The position numbers were made by a program, and so were the translations under genes. DNA of 64,000 nucleotides from Styela clava (taxonomy: Eukaryota > Chordata > Ascidiacea > Stolidobranchia > Styelidae): assembly GCF_964204865.1 (NCBI RefSeq), contig NC_135250.1, forward strand, positions 24,791,395-24,855,394, read 5' to 3'. Below, one piece after another: positions 1-10,697 of this stretch (position 1 is its first letter; each line of letters opens with the position of its first letter). Under the pieces are notes generated by a model, which saw only the letters and a list, made by a program, of their open reading frames with translations, did not search any database and was not told where the DNA came from.

Positions 1-769
1 CGAAAAATCACAGCCAGTTGGAAAACGCACGTGATGTCAGTTGTCTCGTCAGACTGAATCGAAAGGAACTGGCAATTCTCAATTTCCAGAGCCAAATGTT
101 GTAAATAAATTTTATACATTGAGTCGAGCAAATCATTTTGGATAACCTTAGATGTCCCTTTCGAAACAGTTGCGGCATCAAGATGATCTCTCAATACTGT
201 ATCTAGGGATGCGGTGTATTCCACCATATCCAATTAGAAGAGCCAGCCAGTTCATCGTGCCCACGGAGGGACAGCTCGTGACAACCAATGACCTTCAAAA
301 CATCTATCAATCGACCGAGAACATGGCGGTTTTTCTCGACGTTTTGGTTGTGCCGACGAATAGAAACCGCACGTCCTTCATCCAACTGTGCTGCAATATT
401 AACACTTCCGAATGTTCGGTATTTTACTGCATTGTCCAGATGCTCCATAGAAGATTGATGATCCCTGGCACGCTCGAAAAGATGTTTAAGATCTCTAAAA
501 CGAAATTTACACCAACGTGAGTCACGGGCGGTAGCAAAAAGTAGGCAATAAAAACAAAAAAATGCTTTTTTGTCCTCGCTGTAACACAACCATTCGTGTT
601 TTTTATACCAAGTTTCTGCGCAGAATGTACGCCGACGCTTTCCTCCGTCATGGGATTGTTCCAGTGAACAATTTTTTGGTTGATAAGGCCCAAGACGTTG
701 TACCTCTAATTTTTGTTCCAGCGGCAGCTGCGAAAACGGAGTGCGAAGTAGTGCATCAACCTTATTCAT
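1..769 (-). pseudogene. hAT transposase fragment, ZMYM1/TTF-type zinc finger class, frameshifted
   Basis: Read on the minus strand from 769 down, a frame encodes a TTF-type zinc finger segment (KRRRTFCAETWYKKHEW, then FFCFYCLLFA) followed by the start of the DUF4371 region (LKVIGCHELSLRGHDE). This order is typical of ZMYM1-like proteins derived from hAT transposases. The frame breaks near 225-245. Homology resumes in another frame down to base 1, including FLSIQSDETTDIT, which holds the first acidic catalytic position of the hAT RNase H-like fold. The rest lies outside the window to the left. The frame break argues for a dead copy, though an intron or a sequencing error at the break cannot be excluded. 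Confidence 0.75.
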
Positions 770-779
770 TATGAGGTCT

Positions 780-1876
780 AAGGCTAGGAAATGCGAAGCC
801 GGAAAGAAGTGAGGAGCTCAAAAGGAATGTGGAAAATTGAAAGCAAATGGACTAAAGGTCTCTAACTGATTCAAATAGCGAAACAAGCGACAAAAACGAA
901 GGCGAGGAAACTATCAACTCTTCAAGCAACCAACGAACGAGAAGGAATGCGTGAATATGTCAACACGTTGTTGTAAGAAACGTCGGCATTGTGTCGTCAT
1001 AATTTCGGGGCTAGCCCCGATGATTTAGTAAAAAAAAACAGAAAACAAACGAGACAAACGCGGCGAGTGGAAGATAAAAGAGAGAATACGATATACAATG
1101 AGCAACCGGGGCAAAATCGGCGTCGCCCCGTCGACGTTCGGCGAAGGCTTTGCGAGCGAAAAATGAACCATGTCGGGAGAATATGGCTAGTGTAGACAGT
1201 CTGTGCAACCGATATTGAGGTATTTTTCGAATAATTTTTATTATACCGAAAAAACATTGGCTCTATTGACGCGCCGCCACTGCTTTAGTCACTAATGAAT
1301 ACTGGAACTTACTTTCAATTTCAGATAACACCGAACGCTAGCTACATTCCTAATATATATTATATTTTATTTGAAGAGCGCCAAATTCTTGAGTGCACAG
1401 GGCTTCTAAAGGCAATGAACAGGCACTGCGCGGAACCCCTGGCCTGCGCTGGCCTCTTGCGAACCTTAGTTGAAAACTACTGTGTTAGTGCATAGTCACA
1501 ATTTTTATTTTATCTTATTCCTGGAAAAGATAGCTCAGTTATATCATCTCATTAATTCATCAGTCCAATGAGAATATAAACAAAGTATCGCACTTATAAT
1601 AGTTACCACTGAATTAAATACCGCGTTTCAATTATTAGTAGTTATTCGCGGCAATCGTATTGCCAAACCTTTGTATTGTGAGCCAACGCATCGAGATTTA
1701 ATTGTGTGCAAAGACTCTAGGCCAGGATAGTGATATATGTTGGTGTTACAATTCTGAATACCCATCCTAGCTTATTCCTAAATCGTTTATTAAGTTCGCA
1801 CACAATCACTATATGGCGGCTATTGCCAATAGTATCATAAATGAATACTAACACAGTCAGGTAATATATATATTTG
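780..1876. other. Intergenic stretch, no gene seen
   Basis: I see no exon with family similarity here. The part next to the transposase fragment (about 780-1280) may be the rest of that element, but no terminal inverted repeat could be placed. A 14 bp perfect palindrome (CGGGGCTAGCCCCG) sits near 1006-1019. Confidence 0.4.
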
Positions 1877-1882
1877 TTTATT
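1877..1882 (-). terminator. Polyadenylation signal AATAAA, stomatin-like gene 1
   Basis: The plus strand reads TTTATT, which is AATAAA on the coding strand, about 36 bases beyond the stop codon of the first stomatin-like gene. Confidence 0.6.
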
Positions 1883-1917
1883 ATAATTGCATTTAGGCCT
1901 AATAGAACAAACTAGCT

Positions 1918-2817
1918 TTATTTCTGCACGAGGGATGAAATGAGATCTATTGGAAGCGGGAACACAATGGTGGAATTCTTTTCCGCGCTAATTGATGACA
2001 AGGTTTGAAGATATCGGAGTTGCATTGCATTTGGAGAATCACTCATAACATCTGCGGCTTCCTTCAGCTTTCTGGAGGCGTTCATTTCTCCCTCAGCTGC
2101 AACCACTTTGGCCCTCGCTTCCCGAGATGCCTCTGCTTCCGCTGCCATTGCTCTCTGAAGTTGAAAAGGTAATCTGACATCTTTGACTTCCACTCTTTCG
2201 ACTTTGATGCCCCATTCGTCTGTCGCAGCGTCAAGAAAGGTAAGCATTCCATTTGCGATTTCTTCTTTGTCAGTTAAAACTTCAGAAAGCAGTTTTGTGC
2301 CTAACATATTACGGAGAGTAGTTTGGGCGAGAAGTCTTGTCGCGCCGTCAGCATTTTCGACTTTTGTTATCTTCAATGTGGCATCTTGTACGCGATAGTA
2401 GACCACGGCATCGACCGCAATGGTGACGCTGTCTTTCGTCAAAATTTCCTGCGGTGGAATGTCAAACGATTTGACTCTTAAATCCACGCATCTGTACTCA
2501 TCAATGCAAGGTATAATGAAGAAGATTCCGGGTCCTTTAGCTCCCCCACTGAGCCTTCCAAGTCGGAAAATAACCGCTCGCTCGTATTCATTAACAACTT
2601 TTAGGCAGACGCACAAAGAGAAAGGGCCAAATGCTATAATTGCCAAAAGGGACAGTACTGTTAGTAGTGCCCCACACACTTGGCCAATGCATTCCTGCTC
2701 ATCTGTGACTTCGGGTTTTCCTCCTCTGTTCTGCATGCTTGCTGGTGTTACTTTATTCATGTGGCTATTACACCTACTTCCCCTTAAGCATCCGTTTACC
2801 GGCGAAAAGTATAGCAT
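1918..2817 (-). CDS. Stomatin-family membrane protein (copy 1), intronless
   Basis: Up to 299 residues with no intron. Stomatins are monotopic proteins of the inner plasma membrane leaflet that oligomerise and modulate ion channels. Seen here: a hydrophobic hairpin at about residues 47-70 with its proline (FGPFSLCVCLKVV), then the SPFH/band 7 start NEYERAVIFRLGRL, the SFDIPPQEILTKDSV block, and the oligomerisation region LQRAMAAEAEASREARAKV. The C-terminus NSTIVFPLPIDL closely follows vertebrate stomatin. The first Met has a poor start context. Met20 (ATG 2758-2760) and Met28 (2734-2736, A at -3) are alternatives, and Met28 gives a length nearer the family norm. It is the most downstream of three tandem paralogues on this strand. 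The exact orthologue is not assigned. Confidence 0.9.
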   Translation of the reverse strand: MLYFSPVNGCLRGSRCNSHMNKVTPASMQNRGGKPEVTDEQECIGQVCGALLTVLSLLAIIAFGPFSLCVCLKVVNEYERAVIFRLGRLSGGAKGPGIFFIIPCIDEYRCVDLRVKSFDIPPQEILTKDSVTIAVDAVVYYRVQDATLKITKVENADGATRLLAQTTLRNMLGTKLLSEVLTDKEEIANGMLTFLDAATDEWGIKVERVEVKDVRLPFQLQRAMAAEAEASREARAKVVAAEGEMNASRKLKEAADVMSDSPNAMQLRYLQTLSSISAEKNSTIVFPLPIDLISSLVQK

Positions 2818-3625
2818 AAAGCGAAATGTAAATAAATTTTATTTCTTTTTGGTTTATGTCGTCATAATCGCAATTTTATTTGGTAACCAGACTACTAAAA
2901 TAGTGCGTATACTCAAGATGACGCCCTTTGGGTGGATTGGATATTACGTAGTTTTAGCTCATACTTGGCAGTCGGTTATTTCAAAGTTGGCGTTGTACTG
3001 TACATTTTGCACATTGTGGGAACTTGGGTGATGATGAGACATGGTTTGGACTTTTTCGAAGAAATCTTGAATATTTTTCCGATAACTTATGCCCCGAACA
3101 TTACCTGCCCCCGGTTGCCCTAATCCCGCTGTTTTCTTGTCAGGTGGACATGATTTGTTTATAATCTCGTCCTCGAAAGTGTCTGCGCAGTAAAGATAAA
3201 ATTATATATCACTGTTAGTGTGGACTGCCCCATCTCTACTCTGTGTGTGTACCAATACGGAGGTAACTAATTTTTTTCGCCTACTTTACTTCGAGTTGTG
3301 TGAAGGGACTGAAACCTATGGGCAGCGGGTATGTTGACTTGGCTAACACAGACAGACCTTGAACTCGTAATACAACTAAACTACGGGAAATTGCCAAATT
3401 GGAATAAAATTATGGCCTGACCCTAACCTGGTACATACACTACGGGGGTAACCGTGATTGTGTGAAAAATTTAATTAGAATTTGAAATAACGGCCAAACA
3501 CTCATCGGCATATTTTACAAACCTTTCAAAACCCCAATTTATTTAATTTGTCCAATTCTCTGGAAGTCTAGAATTAAACATTTTGAAGTCGATTCCTCTA
3601 CCACTCATCACTTCACAAAACATAT
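2818..3625. other. Spacer between stomatin-like genes 1 and 2
   Basis: About 800 bases with no recognisable exon or RNA gene. A plus-strand frame that runs out of gene 1 into this region is an antisense shadow. It presumably holds the promoter of gene 1 and the end of the gene 2 transcript; no TATA box could be assigned. Confidence 0.4.
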
Positions 3626-3631
3626 TTTATT
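3626..3631 (-). terminator. Polyadenylation signal AATAAA, stomatin-like gene 2
   Basis: TTTATT on the plus strand about 39 bases past the stop of the second stomatin-like gene. Confidence 0.6.
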
Positions 3632-3669
3632 GAACGCGAATGAGTGAATTGTACAAATTAAACGTTAAG

Positions 3670-4569
3670 TTATAGTTTAGATGTTAGACTGCCTGCCCTG
3701 CCCTTGAACGCCGGCTTGTCGCGACGATCTTTTTTCTTGCGAATAAGTGCAGCGATGACATTTGATGGAATGGGGATGATTATAGTCTTGTTGTTTTTGT
3801 CGCTTATCCCGGTTAAAGTCTGCAAATAACGAAGTTGTATCGCATTTGGGGAATCGTTCATTATATCCGCGGCTTCTTTTAGTTTCTTAGACGCCATCAT
3901 TTCGCCATTTGCAGACACTACCTTTGCTTTGGCTTCGCGTGATGCCTCAGCTTCGGCCGCCATAGCTCTTTGTAACTCTGGTGGCAACTTGATGTCAGTT
4001 ATTTCCACGTCGTTTATTTTTATTCCCCATTGATCGGTGGCAGCATCCAAAGCTTGTCGCATTGAGGATGCAATTTCGTTCTTATCGGCTAAGACTTCAG
4101 CAAGAGTTTTAGTCCCGAGTATACTTCTTAGTGTGGACTGTGCCAGCATTTTAGTATTGTCTTCCGGATTTTGCACACGAGCAACTTTCAAAGTCGGGTC
4201 AAAAACACGCCAGAAAACAACCGCGTCAACACAAAGTGAAACGCTGTCTCTTGTCAAAATTAATTGCGGCGGGACGTCTAACGTTTTCACGCGAAGGTCC
4301 ACGATTCTATACTCTTCCATACAAGGTATCATGAAGTATAATCCCGGAGCTTTTGGTCGATAGCTCTTAATTCGGCCAAGGCGAAAAACAACGGCTCTTT
4401 CATACTCTTTCACAATTATAATGCAAGACGAGATGGTCAGAGGAAACGTCGCAAGAATCAGAAGAAAAAAGATAAAACTCACAATTGCTTCTATTACATC
4501 TGCAACGGGGTTAGATTCTATTTCTAAAGGCTGATTCTGCTGAACTTGCACGACCGTCTGCTGCTTCAT
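3670..4569 (-). CDS. Stomatin-family membrane protein (copy 2), intronless, basic C-terminal tail
   Basis: 299 residues, one exon, start codon in a good context (A at -3). It has the stomatin layout: hydrophobic hairpin at about residues 28-52 containing LATFPLTISSC with the conserved proline, then VKEYERAVVFRLGR, TLDVPPQLILTRDSV, and LQRAMAAEAEASREAKAKV. It differs from its neighbours by a basic extension after the usual end (IRKKKDRRDKPAFKGRAG), about 20 residues longer than copy 3. The expected role is a scaffold in the plasma membrane or vesicle membranes that modulates channels. Same strand as copies 1 and 3, with separate spacers and its own AATAAA, so probably separate transcripts. Confidence 0.9.
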   Translation of the reverse strand: MKQQTVVQVQQNQPLEIESNPVADVIEAIVSFIFFLLILATFPLTISSCIIIVKEYERAVVFRLGRIKSYRPKAPGLYFMIPCMEEYRIVDLRVKTLDVPPQLILTRDSVSLCVDAVVFWRVFDPTLKVARVQNPEDNTKMLAQSTLRSILGTKTLAEVLADKNEIASSMRQALDAATDQWGIKINDVEITDIKLPPELQRAMAAEAEASREAKAKVVSANGEMMASKKLKEAADIMNDSPNAIQLRYLQTLTGISDKNNKTIIIPIPSNVIAALIRKKKDRRDKPAFKGRAGSLTSKL

Positions 4570-6292
4570 TTCTAATGAAAACTATTTTTTATATGCTCAT
4601 TTTTGTTACTACTATACAGTCTTAAATTTGAATAAACTTTGAAAGTTAGTTGTACACATAAACTGTAACATGAATTATGACGTCACATTGAACGCTTCCC
4701 AACAAAGTTTGAATGATATGATTTTGGGGGAAATTGTAGGTAAAATATTTCGTTTTGCTTTTCGTGTCCATATATTCGAGCCTCGCTTTCTTGTTTGTTA
4801 TCAACGATTAAATTTAACCAGCTGCTCATTTTACTCGGACAGATTTTCAAGCGTATTATAAACATTAATTAGAGCATTTTCTAAATATTATTTCTCTTTT
4901 TCAGTTGTGTTTTCAAAATTCAGGTATAAATCAATGGCCCCGCGTCATTTTGTTTTCGGATGAGTTTTGATTTAGGTGCTATGATAATACCGCCTAGAAG
5001 AACTGCATCTAAAATTGACTGTCGTAATACAGTATTGAAGAAACTGCAAATTGCCTATTCGTTGAAATGAAATGTAAATTAATCTTCACCTGAAACGAAT
5101 TTCTTAATTTTTTTAAAATGATATATTTGCAATTTATTGAAAAAAGATGCTTTCCCTCTCATTTCTTTTAATTACAACCGTATTTCTTCTCTGTCCCATC
5201 ATGAGCGCAAACATTCGTTCAAAAATTAATACATTCTTGCAATGTCTGACTCTGATGTAGGCTACAGAAAAAGTAAGCTTCCCCTTGATCAAAAATTTGG
5301 CGACGACAACAAACATGGAGGGTTGATTTATTTGTTGAACAGTCGTATATTATTTTAAAAAATATATATATAATAAAATATTTACATTTCAAGAAATATA
5401 CTCCCGAATGCATCGATATCTGCCCCGAAAAAGGACAAAATTTACACGCTAATACAATTTAATTTACAGTTTCTCTTCAAAAATTGAGAAGTAATAGAGT
5501 GAACATAAAATATATATTTTAACATTGAATCGGGTAGTTGTTCTATTTTGTTCTAGTAAGATTGAACGAGATCTAGAAAACAGATTTTAAAACTCCAAAG
5601 AATAGATGTAGAGAATTAAGATAAACTGGGACTCTAGTACGTTTATAACTAAACTTGCTATTCTCGGGATTGTATCTGGACAGCAGTAAAGATAGCTATT
5701 TTGTATCATATTCTTGCGAAAATTCTCTAAGTGTTCAAAATAATGAATCAAATTGTTTTGGTCACCCTTCATTGCTGAAGCAAATCACGTATTCGTGTGT
5801 GGAATATACTCAAAAGCTTCGTATTAAAATATCGAAAATTTATGTATAATTTTGCGAACTGTTTAAAAAATGGGACAGAAGCGATATATTAGGATTGAAA
5901 AGTAAAGTAGAACAACCTAAAATCAATAATAACAACTCGCGAAGATTATAAATTGAGGTACATTCCAATAGTATATTATTTGAAGAATTTATCAAACCCA
6001 AGTTTGTTAGAATTGACATCGATCTTGGAATTTGTATTTCAATAACATCATGATTTTTTAGTTTTTAATAAAATATTTTACGAACATTTGAAAACTATTG
6101 TAAAATATTTTCAATACCAATGTAGTCTCGTCGTAAAACGAAATACACTTAGTAATTTTGTATCATTGATGTACAATTATTGTTGCCAAGTTTCAACAGA
6201 CATAATACTATATTTATGCATTTAAATAATCAGCTTTATATATAACATACAAGTGGACTGACAATGGAATACAGTGCCAAATGGTATACTAC
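4570..6292. other. Spacer between stomatin-like genes 2 and 3
   Basis: About 1.7 kb of very AT-rich DNA. No exon, RNA gene or transposon end recognised. Short open frames here show no family similarity. Confidence 0.4.
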
Positions 6293-6298
6293 TTTATT
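6293..6298 (-). terminator. Polyadenylation signal AATAAA, stomatin-like gene 3
   Basis: TTTATT on the plus strand about 44 bases past the stop of the third stomatin-like gene. Confidence 0.6.
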
Positions 6299-6341
6299 GT
6301 ATAAAAAGCTGCAGTTAAAGTCAATTCAAAGATGAACCGTT

Positions 6342-7166
6342 TTAAGCAAAAAATTTCTGAAGAAGCGCACGTACGACTTCTTCTTGAAAAGGTACAATCA
6401 CAGTCTCGTTACGATCAGCACTGATGGAATTCAGAGTTTGTAGGTACCTTAGTTTAATCGCGTCGGGGGAATCACTCATAATATTAGCTGCTTCTTTTAA
6501 TAGCCTTGAGGCCTTTGTTTCTCCTTCAGCAGAAATGACTTTTGCTTTAGCTTCTCGTCCTGCTTCAGCTTCGGAAGCCATAGCTCTTTGGAGTTGTACT
6601 GGTAGCCGGACGTCCTTGAGTTCTACCTTTTGTACTTTAATTCCCCATTCGTCTGTAGCGGTGTCAATTAATTCTTGCATTTCGTGAGCTATTTGGTCTT
6701 TCTCAGAAAGAATTTCAGACATTGTCTTAGTGCCCAAGATGTTTCTGAGGGTTGTTTGGCCGGACAGCATGGTTGCTGCATCTGCATCATCAACTTTTGT
6801 GATTTGCCATGTCGCGTTGAATACTTTATAGAAAACCACTGCGTCGACCGATACAGTAACCCCATCCCTTGTTAAAATTTCTTGCGGTGGTACATCGAAC
6901 GACTTTACTCTCATGTCTACAATTTTAACCTCGTCAACGCAAGGTAAAAGAAACATCACCCCAGGCCCTTTTGCAGGACCTCGTACAAGCCGCCCAAGTC
7001 GAAACGCTACTGCTCTTTCATATTCGTTGACGATTTTAATTACACCCCATATCGTTAGGGGGAAAGTTAGAATTATGAATAGAACGCAGAATACGTTAAG
7101 ACATATCTGCGTAACAGCACTTTCCTCTTCATAGTCCTCTTCAACTTCAATCTGACGCTGAGACAT
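6342..7166 (-). CDS. Stomatin-family membrane protein (copy 3), intronless
   Basis: 274 residues in one exon. The start codon has AAA just before it, a good context. An acidic N-terminus (VEEDYEEESA) precedes the hydrophobic hairpin at about residues 24-47 (FIILTFPLTIWGVIKIV), whose proline matches the position that sets hairpin topology in stomatin. Then follow NEYERAVAFRLGRL, SFDVPPQEILTRDGV, a DEWGIKVQKVELKDV segment and LQRAMASEAEAGREAKAKV. Length is close to vertebrate stomatin (about 288). It is the most upstream member of the tandem trio. Lack of introns in all three suggests an intronless ancestor, possibly a retrocopy, followed by tandem duplication (inference). Confidence 0.9.
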   Translation of the reverse strand: MSQRQIEVEEDYEEESAVTQICLNVFCVLFIILTFPLTIWGVIKIVNEYERAVAFRLGRLVRGPAKGPGVMFLLPCVDEVKIVDMRVKSFDVPPQEILTRDGVTVSVDAVVFYKVFNATWQITKVDDADAATMLSGQTTLRNILGTKTMSEILSEKDQIAHEMQELIDTATDEWGIKVQKVELKDVRLPVQLQRAMASEAEAGREAKAKVISAEGETKASRLLKEAANIMSDSPDAIKLRYLQTLNSISADRNETVIVPFQEEVVRALLQKFFA

Positions 7167-7510
7167 TTTGTAAATATATAAAACTACTTAATAAGCTAAC
7201 AGCTGCGCTTTCAGGCCTAAGCCTCGAGAGACGACTTCCGATTTGACAGAATATTAGTAGAGCGAGCCAACACACCTATCTCACAAAGCGAGTAGTTATC
7301 GATGCGGAACAGACTGGTATTACGTTACTCTGCGCATAAAAGATATTTTATTTGCCTTGTTAAAGTTGCTTAGATACCCTCACATGATGTTTGCCCTACA
7401 TTGGGACGTACGTATGCGTACCAAGTATGGTGAGGGCATGGCCGTTCATATAAACCCTTGTCGAGTTTGTATGCCTTTTAGCAACGTTTTTGGTACTCCC
7501 GAAGTATGTG

Positions 7511-7679
7511 AACCAAGATGGCGGACACTGGAACGTATACTACGTATAGGTTAGCGTTAGGTCATAATTTTATTCAAATTTTTCTTATTTTAGTTCTATT
7601 ACGAGCTCGGGGACTAGCCAAGTGACTCCCGCAGTATTTGTACCTGAAATCATGGCCTCCGGTGTCCGCCATCTTGGTT
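7511..7679. repeat. Inverted-repeat unit with 21 bp arms (ACCAAGATGGCGGACAC family)
   Basis: The left arm at 7511-7531 and the right arm at 7659-7679 are reverse complements with one mismatch (AACCAAGATGGCGGACACyGG), separated by 127 bases. The arm motif CCAAGATGGCG recurs in the units at 9872-9981 and 22006-22113, so this is probably a diverged or internally expanded member of the same element family. Confidence 0.6.
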
Positions 7680-8661
7680 TTCTATACAATGTTAGAGTGC
7701 AATCGATGGGTATAATTGGCATGTATGTTAAAATGAAATATTATATGTAATACCGCAAGAGCTATGGCAAAGTTTTCTATTCCTAAATATTTTAATACCA
7801 AAGCTAGGATAAAATATATTTTTTACCTTTCTAGGATCGATAATGCTTGGCCGTATTAATTTTGCATACTTTCGTGCGAATAATTCCTAATAATGCCTTG
7901 CGAATAACGGCCTTTTTTGCTTACATCACCGAGATCCTGACATCACTTCGACAAATAATCAATTTTTTTGTAATATTAGACGGATAGATATATATGATAT
8001 AATTCTGCATAGTCGATAAGATCAGTAAGAGAAAAAAAGTAATAATAAATAAATAATAAATCCTAGTTTAACACACAAAAATACATACTATTTGATAGTT
8101 TTCATACACACATATCTGGAAAAGTGGTTTCCAACCGGGATTTCGCCAGTACAGTCTAGAAGTTGGAATCCATTGGAATCCGAGATATATAATAATATAA
8201 GTATATTGTTTAATTAAATATAATCAAATGCCTATAAGTTTTTCTATTATTATTAGTCTTGCTACAATTTGAAGATCATTTTGTTTTATCAGTGTTAGGT
8301 TTTCATATATATTTATAGTTAATACAATTCACACAATGAAAGACAATCGAACTATTGCACATGGGGTTCCTCGGCCTCGGGCTTCTGAAATGTTGCATTT
8401 AAGTTCACCAAAAAGATTGAAAAGGAATGAAAGAGATAGATCTATGTTTTGATGAATCATGGCAAATTGGTCTATTGCGACTTCCCTGTCATTGTTGCTT
8501 TGAGCATATAAATATAGATAAAACGGTCTGTTTTTTTGCTCCTGTTTATCTAAGGTTACGATAGGTTATTGTTCTACCGCCTTACTTGGTTTTACGTAAG
8601 ATAAACAGATGATAATATTAATGGGGGGGTAATAACACGATAGTAACAAAAAATTAAGGCC

Positions 8662-8859
8662 AGGGTGTCCATAAAGTCCTTTTACAATTTCAATTTTTCT
8701 ATGAAGTCAGTTCTCAATATATCATAACCAGGTTTGTTGTTTTTTATTCAGTAATTGATTAAGTATTTTTTACTTCATTTAATACATCTCTGACGGCCAA
8801 AATAATATATGATATCGATAAATTCCCTTTGAAATTTTTTAAGACTTTATGGACACCCT
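8662..8859. mobile_element. Short terminal-inverted-repeat element (Tc1/mariner-like MITE)
   Basis: AGGGTGTCCATAAAGTC at 8662-8678 is matched by its exact reverse complement at 8843-8859, giving a 198 bp unit with 17 bp perfect ends and no coding capacity. Ends of this type occur on Tc1/mariner-type elements. The right flank is TA, but the left flank is not clearly TA, so the superfamily is tentative. Confidence 0.65.
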
Positions 8860-9871
8860 ATATAAATTGTAGTAAAGGAATTACAGCTAATTTGTCATCT
8901 TTTTATGAAAACATTAAAATAATACGGAATTTAATGGGGCATAATATTATGGAAAAAGTGGAAGTATCCAGTTATGGTCCCACCATTGAATTTCCGATCT
9001 GTTTTCTTAGCTCCCATTTATATTTGTTAACGTTAGAACAACTGAATTAAGGCAGGATATAATCTTCGAGCTTATCCTAATATTATATAACATATCAGGA
9101 AATTAGTGCTGGGGAATTGCAAGATGGAAACTGAAATTAAAGTTATAATCGTGATATACATTACAGGAAGAGATTGAAAAATTACAGCAAATAATACAAA
9201 AAAAAATTGATTCTATCCAAATATTGCTTCACCACTAATTTTCTGATTTATCGTCTTAGATTCTATTTATCGTCAGTAACGTAACGATAAGTTCGGTTAG
9301 GTTATATTCTTACGTCAAAAACTTAAGCAGGATAGTAACCGAAATTGAAGTTATAAAACGTTATCATCGTGATATACTTTACAGAAAAAGATTGAAAAAT
9401 GACAGAAAAACATTCAAATACAGAAAAATTGTTAATGTTATATTATTACCCTACTACTATTTTTTTGTGTGTATTTTATTTTTTTGATCTTATGTTAAGT
9501 TAGTCGGGGATGGGCAAATTACGGTTTTTATGAATATAAATTTTCGTTGAAAATATTGATGAAAATAACGTCATAGCGACCCCGATTGTTACATTGTGCT
9601 TTTTATTATTATATAAAGGTTAGCCTAGTTGTTGTTAATAAACTGTTTTTTGATTCATAGTTTTTTATATTACGTTTTGAGACTCCGGTCCAGTAACCAA
9701 ATTCATATTCTGTAACTAGCCAACTCAGTGAGGTAATTGCCCACCACTGAGCTAGGTTATTATTACCCAGCGTTCCTAACCTTACATGAGATAAACAGAA
9801 TTAGAGAAAACCGGTAGAAACTGAGTGTTGTGGAAATAGCAAAATAATACAAGAATTTAAATGGATTGAAC

Positions 9872-9981
9872 GGTACTGCTGAAGTATGCGCAGCAAGACG
9901 TCACATAACCTGAACCCTAACCTGGTACACAACCTGAGTTCAGGTTGTGCGCCATCTTGGTGCGCATACTTCAGGAGGTCC
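9872..9981. mobile_element. Palindromic MITE, about 110 bp
   Basis: Nearly the whole unit is an imperfect palindrome: arms 9881-9914 and 9939-9972 pair (GAAGTATGCGCACCAAGATGG type). It is flanked by GATTGAAC (9864-9871) and GATTAAAC (9982-9989), an 8 bp target duplication with one mismatch. Same family as 22006-22113. Confidence 0.65.
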
Positions 9982-10697
9982 GATTAAACTTTATTGGTCA
10001 CGATACACATGCAAAATTGACACTCACAACTGTTTTTTAAAGTCTAATTTACAATTCAGGAATTCTCTGGGGTTAGCTATATGGATCAGAGCAGTGAGAA
10101 GTAATAACTGTTAAATTAAATTTTTACAGTAAAATAAAATTCTCCATACAACAAATATTGACTGAAACAGGAAAATATATATGGTATAATAATAGTATAG
10201 TTCGTAACAATTTTCAAGAAGTGAATGGATGATATAGAATAATATTTTTTAAAATACATAATACCACTTTAAACTAGAACTTCTCAACTTGTAATGATAT
10301 AATGAATAAATGTAATTAATATACTGCGAAGATATTTCCCCAAATTACCATCTAAAAACATGGTTACATGCGGTCTCGAGGATTTTCCAGCTTAAAATGA
10401 TATAATAAATAACAAACATAGTTATAAGCGTCCTCTAGGAGGCTCTCGCGGACATGATAATGAAAGCCAGAACGCACGCTTGATATTTTAGTTGTATTTT
10501 TTGAATGCCGTAATGTAAAATAACACAAACATTGAGTCGTCATCTTTGTCAGTGCGCCTGTTCTACAGTATTGATGATTGGGAATAAAGTTTTGATTAAA
10601 GTGTATGTTTTCAGGCTGGAAGCAGGACCGCAAAGCTCGGACCGCAAGCAGTGGTGGGGGGATTCAGGGCGTTCGCGTAAATTTTGAATGTCGGGAT

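Larger units (their letters stand above)
7167..10689. other. Intergenic region with short transposon remnants
   Basis: About 3.5 kb between the stomatin cluster and a hAT element. No coding exon recognised. It holds three short inverted-repeat units, listed separately. The rest is AT-rich with no structure I can name. Confidence 0.4.

Noticed and set aside
2420..3031. A 203-codon plus-strand frame opposite stomatin-like gene 1.
   Set aside because: Antisense shadow of a conserved coding region; no family similarity on this strand.
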